From: Phoebastria nigripes
Taxonomy: Eukaryota > Chordata > Aves > Procellariiformes > Diomedeidae
Reading direction: 5' to 3'
DNA length: 64,000 nt
NCBI GenBank assembly: GCA_035582835.1
Contig: JAYKAV010002661.1
Span: 124,001-188,000 of the forward strand
Part shown: piece by piece, positions 39,540-51,822 of the stretch
Layout of the letters: each line of letters opens with the position of its first letter
Position numbering within the stretch: the first letter of the stretch is position 1
Program-made: the position numbers and the translations under genes
The notes under the pieces: model-generated
Told to the model about the DNA's origin: nothing
The model's database searches: none
Seen by the model: the letters and a program-made list of their open reading frames with translations, nothing else

Positions 39540-40016
39540 TCTTCAAAAACAGGATTCTAGGATGTTCAGACAAATGAGCTGTAGAAGCAAACACAACATT
39601 GCCTAACTCAAGCTATGTACACTGTCTTATAATTGCCACATATTCTTCTCATAAGGAGCACCCTAATAAACAGGATGAACTATTGTAATCAAGCCTCTGT
39701 GCAGATAACCAACCTCTCTTTGGGCAAAACTCTGGCTTCTGCAGCTCTTCTTTTCAATACCCAACACCTTGAGATGGCCACAGAGCACTGAGCTTAATAT
39801 TTCTTCTAGTACTTCTGAAGTCCTGTTTCCAAGGAAGCAACTGTGGGAAAACTCAGTTTTGAACAGAATACATTAAATCCTTCCACCTTTTACCCTATAA
39901 ATTCCTCTATGCCTTGAAATAAAATTATACTCTGCACTTCTACAGCATCTTCGGCTTGAGGATCTCACATTGATTATTAATTAATGTTAAGGAATTATGC
40001 TTTTAGTGGCACAGTA

Positions 40017-40094
40017 CTACAGATAAGAGAACTAGGCTGTGGTGGGGCTAAATGATTTCCACTACCTCCTTGAGAGTGGGGACCAGGGCTGACA
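40017..40094 (-). mobile_element. MIR-like SINE relic, reverse orientation
   Basis: CTACAGATAAGAGAACTAGG, then GGGGCTAAATGATTT, then ACCAGGGCTGACAGAG resembles the reverse strand of the MIR core (TACAGATGAGGAAACTGAGG, then GAGGTTAAGTGACTT, then CAGAGCTGGGATT). The match is moderate, with several small gaps. Another tRNA-derived ancient SINE of the same superfamily is possible. Confidence 0.4.
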
Positions 40095-40661
40095 GAGAGT
40101 GCAAAAATGTGAGCCCCAGCCTAAAACCTCCACTACAGGATCCCCTTTACATTTGTTTGAAAGTGTCTGCTGCCATAGTGAGAGTCTGGGCTAAAGCCCA
40201 AGATAATAATTTCACTGATTTCAATGGGTGTTGGGTTAAACTCTAAAGTTGGGGTTTTTTTTTAGCATGGATTATACTTGCCATTTATACAGTATGCTTG
40301 AGGTTTTCAAAAACATGTGCTAGTAAGCCTTCTGTAGGCATTTTGCTCACGGACAACATGATTTGAGGTTTTCTTTTCCCCTTAATAATGGAATTTCTCT
40401 ATCACGTTTGTGATATAAGGCATTTCCTCTCTTTCCTGCAAATGTAACTCTTTTCTATTCATTAATTTATTTAAAGAAATACTCCTCAGGAATTACTCAC
40501 AGATAAAAGTCCTCATCAGTGCAAGAAGCTGTATCTCACTGAGTGAATTATAGTACAGTGAAACCCCCCAAAAGTTCAGAACTTTTATAGATGAAAACAG
40601 TGTTACATAAAATGCAGAAATTCAGGGCTACAATCCAAAAACATTCACCAGTGGCCACAGG

Positions 40662-40703
40662 ACATATACGTATATGTTTGCATTATATATATATACACAC
40701 ACG
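40662..40703. repeat. 16-bp palindrome joined to an (AT)n(AC)n tract
   Basis: ACATATACGTATATGT (40662-40677) is a perfect palindrome. It is followed within a few bases by an alternating AT tract and then AC units (to 40703). The whole stretch is alternating purine-pyrimidine sequence. Confidence 0.85.
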
Positions 40704-41216
40704 TATAAAACCACCTCTTTAACCAAGAAGCAGTCAGGAAAGTTAGTAATTTGATCTTCACATTTGCCTGCACTTGTACATAACAAGCCAAAGGAACGTG
40801 CAAGGGCTGCATTTCTGAGTCAAGCCTTAATGCAAGGTCTGCACTGAGTATGTCCTTAGGAAGCTATCACAGAACCCACAGTGGCACTTATTGTTCAACA
40901 CCGTAGACTTGGGAAGGAAGTCATATAACCATTGGGTACAAAAATTCATTAAGGAGGGTTCTGAACAGCCCTATCCTCCCTGGCCAAATAACTCTGTCTC
41001 AAAGAAAGCAAGGAGGGCTGCCTGGCTTTCTCACCCACTTGACTCATCCTCCTTCATCCTCCTGTAGTGCCACGTTCCCCTCACACAGAACAAAATGAAA
41101 GCAAAAGGAATGAAAAATCTCCCTCCCTGACTTCCAGTGAGGGAGCCTATGCTAGCTTGGAGAAAAGAAAGCTCACTCATTCCCAAGCATGGCCTGGCAT
41201 GGCTCAGTAGAGGGTT

Positions 41217-41236
41217 GGATGGATGGATGGATGGAT
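41217..41236 (+). repeat. (GGAT)5 microsatellite
   Basis: Five uninterrupted GGAT units, followed by the related GCATGC. Confidence 0.95.
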
Positions 41237-41648
41237 GCATGCAAAACCAGTTACTGCATCATTTCACCACAGCAAAGGATGACCTAAAGCCTCTATCTAG
41301 CCAATCACCAGCACATACTCCCACTTTCTTCTGGTTTTCTGAGGTCTTCTGACCTCACCATGTCGCAGAATGCAGGACTTGTGGTCTCTCAGCCCTCTGA
41401 GAGAAGGACCCTGGTGACGTGGCATGAGCCCCACAACTCTTTGCATGGAGAAACAAACCCCAGGATCTGAAGGAGCAACTCCAAAAGATACCTATGCTGA
41501 GATTTGTGTTGTCCACTTCAAAATCAATGGTGTTCCCTCATCCCTGACAGTTTTCAATTTCAAAAACTATCACAGTGAGCAAAAATGATTCACAGAGCTT
41601 TCATTTATGTAACAAACGAGGATGTGGTTTCAAAAGGGTCATGCACTG

Positions 41649-41717
41649 ACCTAGCCCTACTCCTACTGCAATCTATGGCAGAGCTCCAATTGACGCCAGC
41701 GGGAGTAGAATTAGGGT
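41649..41717 (+). repeat. Ancient amniote interspersed repeat relic (family unnamed)
   Basis: CCTAGCCCTACTCCTACTGC, then AATCTATGGCAGAGCTCCAA, then TTGACGCCAGCGGGAGTAGA follow a dispersed sauropsid pattern (CCTGATCCTGCTCCCACTGA, then AGTCAATGGCAAAACTCCCA, then TTGACTTCAATGGGAGCAGG). The copy is full-length relative to that remembered block but about a quarter of its bases differ, including changes at CpG-prone sites. A partly related copy is at 52549-52611. Confidence 0.5.
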
Positions 41718-43008
41718 GGTGGGAAATTGTTTTGAAAATCAGATGGAAAAAATCTCTGAACCACATCTGCTTTCCCTTTTCCCCCTCTCTTCACACATCC
41801 ACACCCTTCTCTTGGTCTCACTAGCTGTGGTGAAATGATGCACTAATTGGTTCTGCATGGACAAGACCACATTGAGGGAGATGTGTTGCCATAATCTAAT
41901 CTAGTTAAAAAAATTCTCAGGTCTGAGTGAGCATTTAAATAAAAAAATAAAGCAGCCCTTGACAACTGATGCTTGCTGTGAAAATGACTGAGAGTAATGA
42001 GTAATTTCAATCCAAGCTGAGTTCCTAACTTGTTTGCCTTTCCATCTGCATATCTTTTAAATCCTAATTATATGTAATCAACAGTATAAGCAACATGATT
42101 CTTCTTGTAGTTGACAAATTCATGGGTTCATTTTGCATACTTTCAGCTACGTACATACCAATGGATATATACACTCTTTCTACCTGAGAGAGTTTTACAT
42201 CAGGTAATTACAACTTAGCTCAATTAAAAATGTTCTCGAAACAAGTACAGCGTCTTTTAGATCCACAAAGCTAATTTAAGAAGCCAGTGGGCATGATTAG
42301 GTCAGCCCAACAATGAAGGCTGGCTGGGAATTAAAAGGAAGGCCACAGATGCGTGACTTTATTTTTGGCTGGACTTTCCCAGCAGGGTGTTTCTACATTA
42401 CAACAAAACTAATAACCCATCTGGGTGCAGAATAAGGCAGATCAGCCCTTTTTCAAAGTGACCAGAAAGGCTGTATTACGAGTGCATCATCCACATATAG
42501 CCACCAAAACCAGGGCCTGAGTTTTAGGGTTTCTGAGTATCCGCCCTTCTAATCCACTCCACTCTGGGAGGAGCCCAACGCACCCGAGAAGAGATGACTT
42601 TCCTTGAAGGATTATCTACACTGACAGGGATGGAGACTAAGGCCTCCTGTACCGGTGGATCCAATAAACTGCCATGGTGCTACTCATCTTTCTCATGTCT
42701 GTCAGGCAGCAGCAGCTGCTCCTGCAGGGCAGGAGAGCTGGGACCAGAGGTGACCCTGGCATGGGCCATGCCCTCACCCATGGGGACCATCCCCCAGGGG
42801 CTGAACATGGGAGCAGAGCCAGGGCTGGTAACAGGGCCCATGGGCAGCCCCAGGCACGGTGAGGGGATGGGCCAGGTCCAGGGTCCAGCCAGGGACCCCA
42901 GCCAGGAGCAGCAGGAGATGGGGTCAGAGATAGGTCCTTTCTTTTGTTGCTGCCAAGCAGTCCAGAGGATGCCTACCCACAGATCATAGCGACATTTTGA
43001 TTTGGATT

Positions 43009-43022
43009 AAAAAAAAAAAAAA
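43009..43022 (+). repeat. Poly(A) run of 14
   Basis: An A run that follows a GC-rich, + strand open stretch (42594-42989). No poly(A) signal or parent gene was recognised upstream, so it is called only as a homopolymer. Confidence 0.85.
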
Positions 43023-43345
43023 CATCTGATTATCATTAACAGGTCAATGCCGCACATCCATGAAACGAAGTTTCATTTTTTAGGTGACCTTTTGAATGTG
43101 CAGGTTAAAAGATAAACCTCGACCAACTCTCAGGGCATTTTCCTGCTCTTTCCAAGCTATTTTTCCCAGGCACAGGTGAAGGTGAATAACTACTACCAGC
43201 TCCAATGCTATTTCACTGCTCTTGGCAAACCAATTTTAGTCATAAAAATCATAATTAATCCTCTGCATTTATGACAGTATTTTGCATGTTGTAACTGGGA
43301 TGAAGACATGAACAGGTCTTCATAGCACCCCTTGCCTGTCAAGTA

Positions 43346-43385
43346 TTGTGATCCTGATTCTATAGGTGAAGAAACTGAGCATATT
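43346..43385 (-). mobile_element. Possible MIR-like core fragment, reverse orientation
   Basis: TGTGATCCTGATTCTATAGG followed by TGAAGAAACTGAGCA resembles the antisense MIR segment ATCCCATTTTACAGATGAGGAAACTGAGGCA, but similarity fades quickly on both sides. It is short enough that chance similarity cannot be dismissed. Confidence 0.3.
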
Positions 43386-43555
43386 TACCCAACAGTCAAT
43401 ATGGCTTCAGACAGTGAACCAGACCCCACCTTGTTAACCACATATGGGTCTTGTCTACACCAGGGTCATGGTACAGTGGAAGAACTCAGGAAGGACGTAT
43501 GTAAAGAAGCCGATTATTGTCCCATTTTTGTAAGATGAACCTTTTCAAAAGGCAA

Positions 43556-43637
43556 CCTCAGCTTTTCACCTATAAAAGGGAATATAATCACAATGTTTGA
43601 CTACCCTGTGAATCACATAAAGTACAAAGTGTAAGGT
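43556..43637 (+). mobile_element. MIR-like SINE relic, 3' half
   Basis: CCTCAGCTTTTCACCTATAA, then AAGGGAATATAATCACAATG, then ACCCTGTGAATCACATAAAG and TACAAAGTG follow the order of the MIR 3' half (CCTCAGTTTCCTCATCTGTA, then AAATGGGGATAATAATA, then CCTCACAGGGTTGTTGTGAG, then GTAAAGCGCTT). Similarity is moderate and collinear over about 80 bp. It lies 170 bp from the opposite-strand fragment at 43346-43385, so two relics may be nested or adjacent here. Confidence 0.45.
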
Positions 43638-46600
43638 TTGTGAGCTCAGTTCTGTCCTCATACTCTAGACAGTTCTTGCTGAGTCTTCTCAACTATGCCG
43701 GGATCTCATCTGGTTTTTAGTATTTTTTTAATAAAGCTAAAGAATTCATAAGTGATGAAGTTACATCCTGGGACAATGTACAAAATATGTACCTGTCATA
43801 AACTAATTGTGTAATAAAAAATTCACGTATGTCTGAATATACTATGAATAGAATATATGACCATGTTGAAAACAAATGTAGCTGATATTTAGTGCATAGT
43901 TCAACTCAAATTTCCCTTCAGATGAAACTTCTGCTGTTTATGAAGCTTGAAAAATAAAAACTTAAGCAGTGGGTGTTATGAAAGTCTGGTTCTCATTTCT
44001 ATATGTCAGCTTTTCCACATTAATCAATTGTCCAGACTTGTTTCTACTGCACTTCCTTGGAGGATTCTTCCAATTCTGGGCTTGTCTCCACTTCTGATTA
44101 GCACATATATGACTGAAATAACTGAGTTCTTTTTAAGTATCTCAGTTCAGACTGAGGAGCATAACTGTAGGCATCTGAGTTTGAAAAAGATTGGCCTAAA
44201 GGCTGAAGCATTTCTGGGTTTGTTTAAGGAAATCAGTATGTTCACTATGCAGAAACAGCTGCAGAAAACCTGTCTGATCACTTCAGGAGTGCTGAACCAG
44301 AGTTTCTCCTAGACTGGGCCAAAGAAGGTAACAAAAAGATTCCTGGACCCTTCCCACTCTGTGTCAGGAATTATCTAGTTAATTCATTTACCTTAATAGG
44401 TAATTGAATTGAACCCTCCCTTGTGCACGGGCTGTGCACGGGGGCTGGTGCTCACACCACTCGGGGTAGCACGGTCCCCAGCTTGCCCCATGGACCTGGC
44501 AGGGACACCACAGTGGTCACTGGAGCTGTGGAGGAGAGCCAGAGACAGGTTTATCTGCCACCCCACCTCCCGTTCCCCTCTTCCCTGCCATAGCCTCAGC
44601 ATCGTTCGAACTCCCAGTGAAACACCTGGGTAGTGGCTATAGCACCATGGGAAGGTGAAACATAGGATTAATGCATCCAGGAAGTGACTGAAGTCCCCTG
44701 GTCCTACCATGTTCTCCTTGATTTGTTATCCGTTATAGGTTGCCTCTGAAAGAGAAAGAAAGAAGCTGAGCTGAAGTATCTGGTCCTAGACCAGTCTATC
44801 AGACTGTATTTCTACTGCTCAGTCATGCCTAGATCTGAATGTCAGGAAGGTGAAAGCACCAAGTTATTTACTCCCCGTGAAACCTTTGGGCTGTGGGATT
44901 AAGCAAAGAATAAACTTGACCCAGTCAGAATAGTCTCCACTAAAAAAGTTAGTAGATAATAGTGAAAATGTTTAATATTGCCACCAGTACAACATCTGCC
45001 AAAGCCATAAGTTTTTAGAGTGGGCTACAAAATCAAAGTTCACAGCACCAGGCCAAATCAATAGCCATGAGATTGTAGCATACTGAATGCTGCACTGTCA
45101 GGCAGGAAACACTGCAAGCATGGTAGTCCCCCCACTGAAAGTGCTTGAGGGAGAGTGTTGGACTTCTAGGCTCTTCCCCATAAGAGAAGAGCATCTGGTG
45201 GGTCAGGAGGAGACCAGTGTCAGCTGCTTTGCTTGGGGTCAGCCATGGCCTGAGCTAAGTGCCCAGACTCTGAAACAATGCAGTGGGTTCTCCTGTTACT
45301 AATAACTTATATTCACCAGTTCATATCCTTGATTACATCCTGTTTGGACCTGGTTCTGCGTATTTATTGTGTCAGTAGTCAATCTGATATTCTAATATCA
45401 GTGGTAACAGGTAAGGTGTTCCTGTAATTATCATAAAGGTGTTGTATGCTTGTGACTGGGGAGAAGGACCCTGAAACCATGTCTCTGTGATAAATGATGA
45501 AAGGTAAATGATAGGTAGTATTTTGGGAATACTCAGGATGCTGAGAGGAAATAGCTCACTATCCACCAGAGCGGTAAGCAAGGAGAAAATAATTATGCAC
45601 CCAATCTTACTCCTGTTCCACAAGCAGCTCAAATTTTCAATATGAAGTCAAGCATCATTTTAGCAACAGCAGAGTCTGGTTCTCCATGCCATTTCTGGAG
45701 CTGCAGCCAGACTTGCGCAACCTTTGCAGTTAGTACTGACAATGAACTGTTATATATCTGCCTATACATAACACTAATGTGATCATTTAGGTCATGGCTG
45801 GAGGAACCAGTCATGATCACAAGCTCCCTTTACTAAGCTCTGCACAGGTGTGCACTATATATTAGCCCTTTCCACTCAGATCTTCCTTACTAAGAAATAC
45901 TTCTATGGCACTTTATTACCTTCCTCTCATCAAATGTGCTTAACATGGTTACTGTGTTTACTTACCTCAGTAGTCTCTGTGTGTATGCATTCAAATAATC
46001 CTGCGCGGAGGAGGGTCATGTCTGTGAATGGTTGACATCCTCTTTAATCTTATTTCAGGGATGATGGAGAATTTGGATGGTGCCTGGGGTTGGTGTAGTT
46101 ACACAGTACAGTGAAAAATTTCACCCTAAAGGAATTACCTAGTATTATTTATGCAGTTTATTCAGTGAATCAATTTATCCTAAATATGTGTGCAGCACAC
46201 TTTATCTAATGCAGATAGGTAAGAGCTTTAAAAGTGTTTTCAGTTATTTTGAAGACCAGTTTTGTTTTGCACATTTGCAATTCACCATGTCAGTTAGGTA
46301 GTGAGCCAGAAATGTCCTCATTTTTGTACTTGATTTGTTTGTATTACTGGAGTTTATTTTGTCTCTCGTGACCTTGCTCTTCCCCATAAGAGTATCTACT
46401 TTGATTAGTGTGATGGCACTTCCTTGTCTATTTTCCACTGTGTGCTTAATATTGTAACTCTTTGTTCTTTTTTCTTCTCTTTCCTTGGCTCACTATCAGT
46501 GTGAAAAAAATACAGTACTTGCATGACATCAGTCTGGGCTACAATCTTCTCTCATGAACAGTGAGTCCTTCACGTCTGGGTGCAGGTGCTCCCAACACTC

Positions 46601-48258
46601 CTTCAGTGACGTCTTGACACTACAGTTCTGTTTCTCAGTTTTGTGTTTCTTTCATGACCACTCTTACCACCACAACCATTCTGATATTAACAGATCAAGT
46701 GGGGCAACAGTTGGCTTTTTCCGAGGAGTAATTTATTCTGAATAGAAAAATAATGGCTGTAAGCAGAAAAGCCTTCCCACCCCCAGCAGCTGCTGTTTCC
46801 CTTCACTTAGGCAGGGGCTAGTTCCTTTTTAGTCTCTTTCAAAAGTGATCTTCGCTTCAACAAGCTTGTTTTTTTCACTCCCATCCTGGTCTAAATCCTT
46901 GTGGTTCAACCAGGAATCCATAAATCTTTATTACCTCAGGCACTTATCTTTCTGCTTTCACCAAGTGTTTATTTGTATGATAATACTTCAATACCTTAAA
47001 TCACTGTTAAGTCATTTATCATAATAAATGGCATTTCTTTAATGTTATGTCCCTGTTCTCCCACCTTATCTCCAGTTTGTTTGTTCAGATTGTAAGCTCT
47101 TAGATATTGCGGCCAGAATTTCCAAGAAGGATCGGTTATTTTTGTGCTTTTTAACCTGAAGAGGGCTCAGCATACAGGTTTACAATGGGCTATAGGACAG
47201 CCCTACCATTATGCCACATGTGTGGCTGTGTGAAAAGCAGTTTAAAACACAGAAGTGCTGCAGTAAGGCTGCAGCTTCTCCCCATCTCCTCCTACAGAGG
47301 AAGGCAGAGTGACCAAGAAAGTCTTACGAATGATCTGTATCATACTCTCACTTCCAAGGGCAGTATCCACAAAAGCAACCTGGCTTACCAGCTGTTGTCG
47401 GTAACTGCCAGGGGTAGGTGCAAAGCTATAAGAGATCCTTCCTAAAACTAACAGACACTACTGAACTTGTCTCTCTTGCTTCCCCATTTGAAATATTTGA
47501 TGAGGAACTTCCTTGTCTGGGACCAGTAACAGTCATGCTCCCCTGAACAGAAGGGAAGAAAATCATTAGGAAACATGGGAAGTCCGTGATCATTTGGAAA
47601 AAACACAGCAACAACCTACAGCAAGAACTAACAAAATGCTTTTTTTCCCTTTCCCTTCCTCTGCATTTGCAGCCACTACATCTAACAGCTCCCTCCCTGC
47701 CCACCAGTGCAAGCATCTCACAGACAAATATGCCTCTATCACATCACCTTCCCAATCTAACTAAATCTTCTCACAGTTTGTCTTCAGTGTGTGGCACTTT
47801 CCCAGACCCTGAGAGGAACTTTGGCAGGGCTGTGCTCACTCTCTGGAGAGGCTCCCTGGTCCTAGTCTTCAACTCCACCACTCAATTCAGCTATGGATAC
47901 TTCAGTTTAATGAGTGAGGAAGAGGTTGGCAAGAGCTGATTCACCACTGCTGCTAATCTCTGCCATTTTGCAGGCTCCACTTATCCCCAAAGATCTTGTC
48001 TATACCAGCATTGAAAGCTGTGGCTGAGGTGATGTCTGCTCAGACAAGTGCCTTGCCCTGGTTGCAACCATCCTGACTGTGATGGCAAAGCTCATCTGTG
48101 GGCTTTGTCCCCTTTCATAGCCAAACATACAGGCCTGGCGAGCCACCACTGGAAAGTGCCAGAGTGAGAACTGAAATGGGTAACCAGGGAGTATGGTCAT
48201 GAGCCACAGTCTGACATGACAGCAGAGCTGTTATACCTCTCCCACAGACACCGGCTTT

Positions 48259-48287
48259 GGGGGAGGAAGGGAAGGGAGGGTGGAGGG
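48259..48287 (+). other. G-quadruplex-forming motif
   Basis: Five G runs of three or more (48259-48263, 48269-48271, 48274-48276, 48278-48280, 48285-48287) are separated by loops of 5, 2, 1 and 4 bases. This satisfies the standard G3+N1-7 rule with one spare run. The purine strand is the + strand. Confidence 0.75.
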
Positions 48288-49070
48288 ACATTGAAATCCT
48301 CCAGGAAAGTGCTCGACCTCAGCAGTGGCACCTTCTTGCTCTTACCCAAGACCCTTTTTTCCACCACTGGGCTTTGTTGGCCAGTTGGTTCAGCACTGAG
48401 GGAGCAGTTCCAGTTGGCTCCATGAGCATTGTGAGAGGAACTCAGGAGAGCATCCGTAAATGCATCTCTTTGGTCCTTACCTGTATTTCTGTTCACTCCC
48501 CAGATGGGACAGAGAGATCTCTCCCCTCAGGAGCTGCAGGCCACAGGGCTTACTTATTTGCATGTTTTTTCTCTGCTTTAGCATGAGAGTTGTTTGCCAC
48601 ATAATAAAGATGGAGCTGATTAAAGCGTGTCTGGACCTGGACTAGTACGTCATTGCAACCCCTTGGAACTGGCAGCATTAGACAATCCTCCACACCCCAG
48701 GTGGATCTTCTCTTATTGGCCTAATTATACCTACCTTGCTATCCACTGCACTGACATGAATCATAAATGTCTTTACGGGCATACATGCTGATGTACTGCA
48801 TAATTGCATAGACACTTCTCCTCACGGGCCAGATTTTCCCTGGTGAACAGCACTGGCGGCTCCTGCTGCTAGTAGAGAAAGCAGAACATGGCAGTCCTGC
48901 TCTGCTGCAGTGAGGGACGTTGAGCAGGCAACCATATTGCTGTTGCTTGCACACTGTGTGAGGAGAGGCCATTTGGATGGCTGCATCCCACCCTTTCCTG
49001 CAGGAAGGATTTTATCCTTCAGTAGGGTTTGAAGTTGTTAGAGCCCTGATTTCAGCCCTGTGGGATATCA

Positions 49071-49126
49071 ATCATAGAATCATAGAATACCAGGTTGGAA
49101 GGGACCTCAAGGATCATCTGGTCCTG
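49071..49126 (-). mobile_element. CR1 LINE, very short 3' end fragment
   Basis: Two CATAGAAT units are followed by a GGTTGGAAGGGACCTCAAGG-type sequence and ATCATCTGGTCC. These are the last ~55 bp of a CR1 element on the - strand. Homology ends at about 49126, before the usual AGTTCCAACC part. It could be an extremely 5'-truncated insertion or the survivor of a deletion. Confidence 0.88.
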
Positions 49127-51792
49127 AGAGGAGCTGATGGGCAACCCTTTAAGACACTAAAGAAAGCACCTAAAGAAACTTCAACTACTGCTTGTTGGCA
49201 AACGTCAACATGGTTAACCAGCAACCAGTAAATATTCACACTCCATGTGTGGCCGGGAAGACCCCAAACATCTGCATACGGCTTCTGTGTCTCCCTAGGG
49301 GCCTCGAGAAGAAAGCAAAGACCATCTCTTCTGGATGTAAAAAAGTAGCACTGGCCTTAGATGCCTGGAGGGAATGAGACGTACAGCCACCGTGGGGCTG
49401 AGGCTGCTCCCGGCTGATCGTTCATGGAGGGTATACAAAGGAGATGTAATCACCACCGTAGAGCACACACCAGGTTTCCTGTGCACAGGACCAGTAACCG
49501 TCAGCTCTGGGTCATAAGTGATATTTGTCCCTGCCTCTGTCTCCACGGAAGCAAGGTGGGGGAGAAATGACCTCCAGAGGGAAGAAGCTTGACCTTGCTG
49601 GTTGTGAGGAGGGGTGGGAGGGCCACCACCCTCCTTCTTTCTCCTTGTAGCAGAGTCCTTGTCATGCAGAGAAATGCTGACAGGGACAAAAGTCTCCTGA
49701 GACTCAAACCCCCTCAATGAACATCCCTAAAGGGCCAAAACAGCTCAATGGCTCTTCTGTGGGCTAAGGGCCTGAAGACAGTGCTGCTCCTCATCCTTCC
49801 TGAGCAGCTAGACCGTAAAGCCACATGGTTTAGAAACTGGATCTCTTATTTTCTTTAAGGGGGTGGAGGAAGCTAACCAGCATATAGCAGTTCTCAAAGG
49901 CTTATGTTTCAAGATCCAGAGACACTGTGGTTGAAGGCCAGCCTTGGGGGACACGAGGGAAAAGGACTTATTACATGAAGATTGCAGTATTTCAGGAGAC
50001 TGAGGGTTACAAATGCCAACACTTTTCTCTGTGGCTCAAACTTTGGATTCCCTGCAGTGATTTCAAGGTGAAAATATTTGAGGCCTATTACTTATTTCCT
50101 GAACATCCAATACCTCTTTATAAACACTGTGATTCAATACTGTTCCTACACGTGAATACCCAGCAAAGCCTGGAATGCAAAGAACTGTGTCGACCTGCAT
50201 AAGCCCAGACATTTATGTGTAGAGAAGAGTCTCTAAAAATCCCAACCCCAGGGGTTTCCAGAAACAGGGAAATGAATGCAGCCACTAAAAGAAAAGAAGA
50301 TGCAAGTGTCCTTCCCAAAATCTTAAAACAGTTAAATTTGCTCTCTATTGATTTATCCAGCTGCCTTATAAAGATAAAAATTAATGAGACTTTTTTTTAC
50401 AAGAAATATTTTAAACAGTTTTAAAAATCTATCTTTCTTCTCTCCTCTCGCTCCCTGACATAAATATTACATTTGTAAATCTAACCTGTGATAAAATCCT
50501 CTCCTAATTTATAGGATCATGTCCCCAGAAGACATCATCACCTGTGAAGTTTTGCCAACTATCCATCTAAGCCTGGTACTGTGAGCGTTTCACACCACTT
50601 CTTGTGGATTGCTCCATTCCTAAATGAGTGTTAAAGTGTTGTGCCTCTGGTGGTTTTTCATGAGCCTTCCACAGGCACAGCTTCCACAGGGTTTCAGTTA
50701 AAAAATGAAAAAAGGCGTTTAGTGATGCTGACGTAGAGGCAATTTGCCAGCCTCTAAAGACAGACATTTCCCATAACATCCTGCCCTATTTAACCAGCCT
50801 CTTTATCACCTTGATAAGGAAAGTAAACAGAAGAATGTATGATGGGAATCATTTTTAACAAGCTGCCCTTACCAGTATGTGAGTTTGGCTCAAACCCACA
50901 ATACTTCAGCATTTGCACTACTGACAAGCCTGAAATCTGAACCATGATACCAATAAATATTGTAAGATGATTCCCAGATCCAAAGACCCTGGGCAGGACA
51001 GAGTTTGGGAATGAGATCCATCACAAGCAATGTATAAATTCTGCACTCTAGTTTCCACAGAAGACAGGCTACTTCCTAGCTTCCCTTGCTCATTTCAACT
51101 TTCTGTCATTTAAACATCCTTTTAAAAATTATACAGTTCTTAATGTTAAATAATGAATAAATAATATGACTTCTCCTGCCCTTTAAGAAATCTTTTCCCT
51201 GTATATAACTTGCTTAAAAGACCATTGACTTATTATGGAAAAAAATGTACTGAGAATTTATAGTCAATTTGAGTCTGATCATTACCTATAAATCTCTTTT
51301 GACATGAATGCTTCCTATATAATACTCTCCCATTAGTTCAGTCAAGGCTCCAAGTAGCCTGGCTGATCAGGCTACTTCCGTTTTCATATCTGATTTTTTC
51401 TTTTTCTTCTTCTTTTTTGCCATATATCTCAACTTTATACTATCAGTGTCTAGTCCCTAATCAGTATGCTGAATGACATTCGCTGAAGGCCTAGTGTCCC
51501 TTTACACATCTGCAGACTCATCCCCATTCCCTTGCGGACCTCCCAGGTCACCTGAACTGCAGTCTTTTGGTAACTAGAAGCTTCCGAACTTTCAAAGATC
51601 TTTTCCTCAGACAGCATATCTCCATCCTCCCAAAACATCCTGAATGATGCTGCCTGATATGTCCCTCTGAAACGCAGACAAAGCAACATTTGTCACATTA
51701 TTTCCCCAGCTGGTTATTGAGTTGAAAGGGATGGAAAGAAATCTTGGAAAGCTCTACAGTTAGATTTTCCCGAAGTGTTATCTGTTCCAGCT

Positions 51793-51822
51793 TTAATGGA
51801 GTTACATCAGAAATGAACTGGC
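51793..51822 (+). repeat. Short ancient repeat fragment
   Basis: TTTAATGGAGTTACATCAGA followed by AATGAACTGG resembles the 'CAATGGAGTTACACCAGTGATAAATCTGG' segment seen in dispersed sauropsid repeats. It is only about 30 bp, so support is weak. It sits 0.7 kb from the copy at 52549, and the two might be parts of one broken element. Confidence 0.3.

Larger units (their letters stand above)
35732..41216. other. Noncoding, single-copy
   Basis: No gene seen. Besides the relics listed separately, the region has TAATTAATTA (38031-38040) and an octamer-type motif at 39406-39419. Open frames at 36083-36470 overlap on both strands and look random. Confidence 0.5.
41718..49070. other. Noncoding, mostly single-copy
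   Basis: A GC-rich patch (42590-42960) holds a 131-codon frame rich in G, P, M and S. It has no recognised homologue and is followed by a poly(A) run. The rest is AT-rich with the MIR-like relics and G-quadruplex motif listed separately. Confidence 0.5.

Noticed and set aside
42594..43022. GC-rich open frame followed by poly(A), considered as a retrocopy
   Set aside because: No parent gene is recognisable, there is no AATAAA before the A run, and no flanking target duplication was seen.
47505..49510. Shared GACCAGTAAC-GTCA words near 47.5 kb and 49.5 kb, considered as a dispersed repeat
   Set aside because: Similarity is limited to about 15 bp with no extension on either side.
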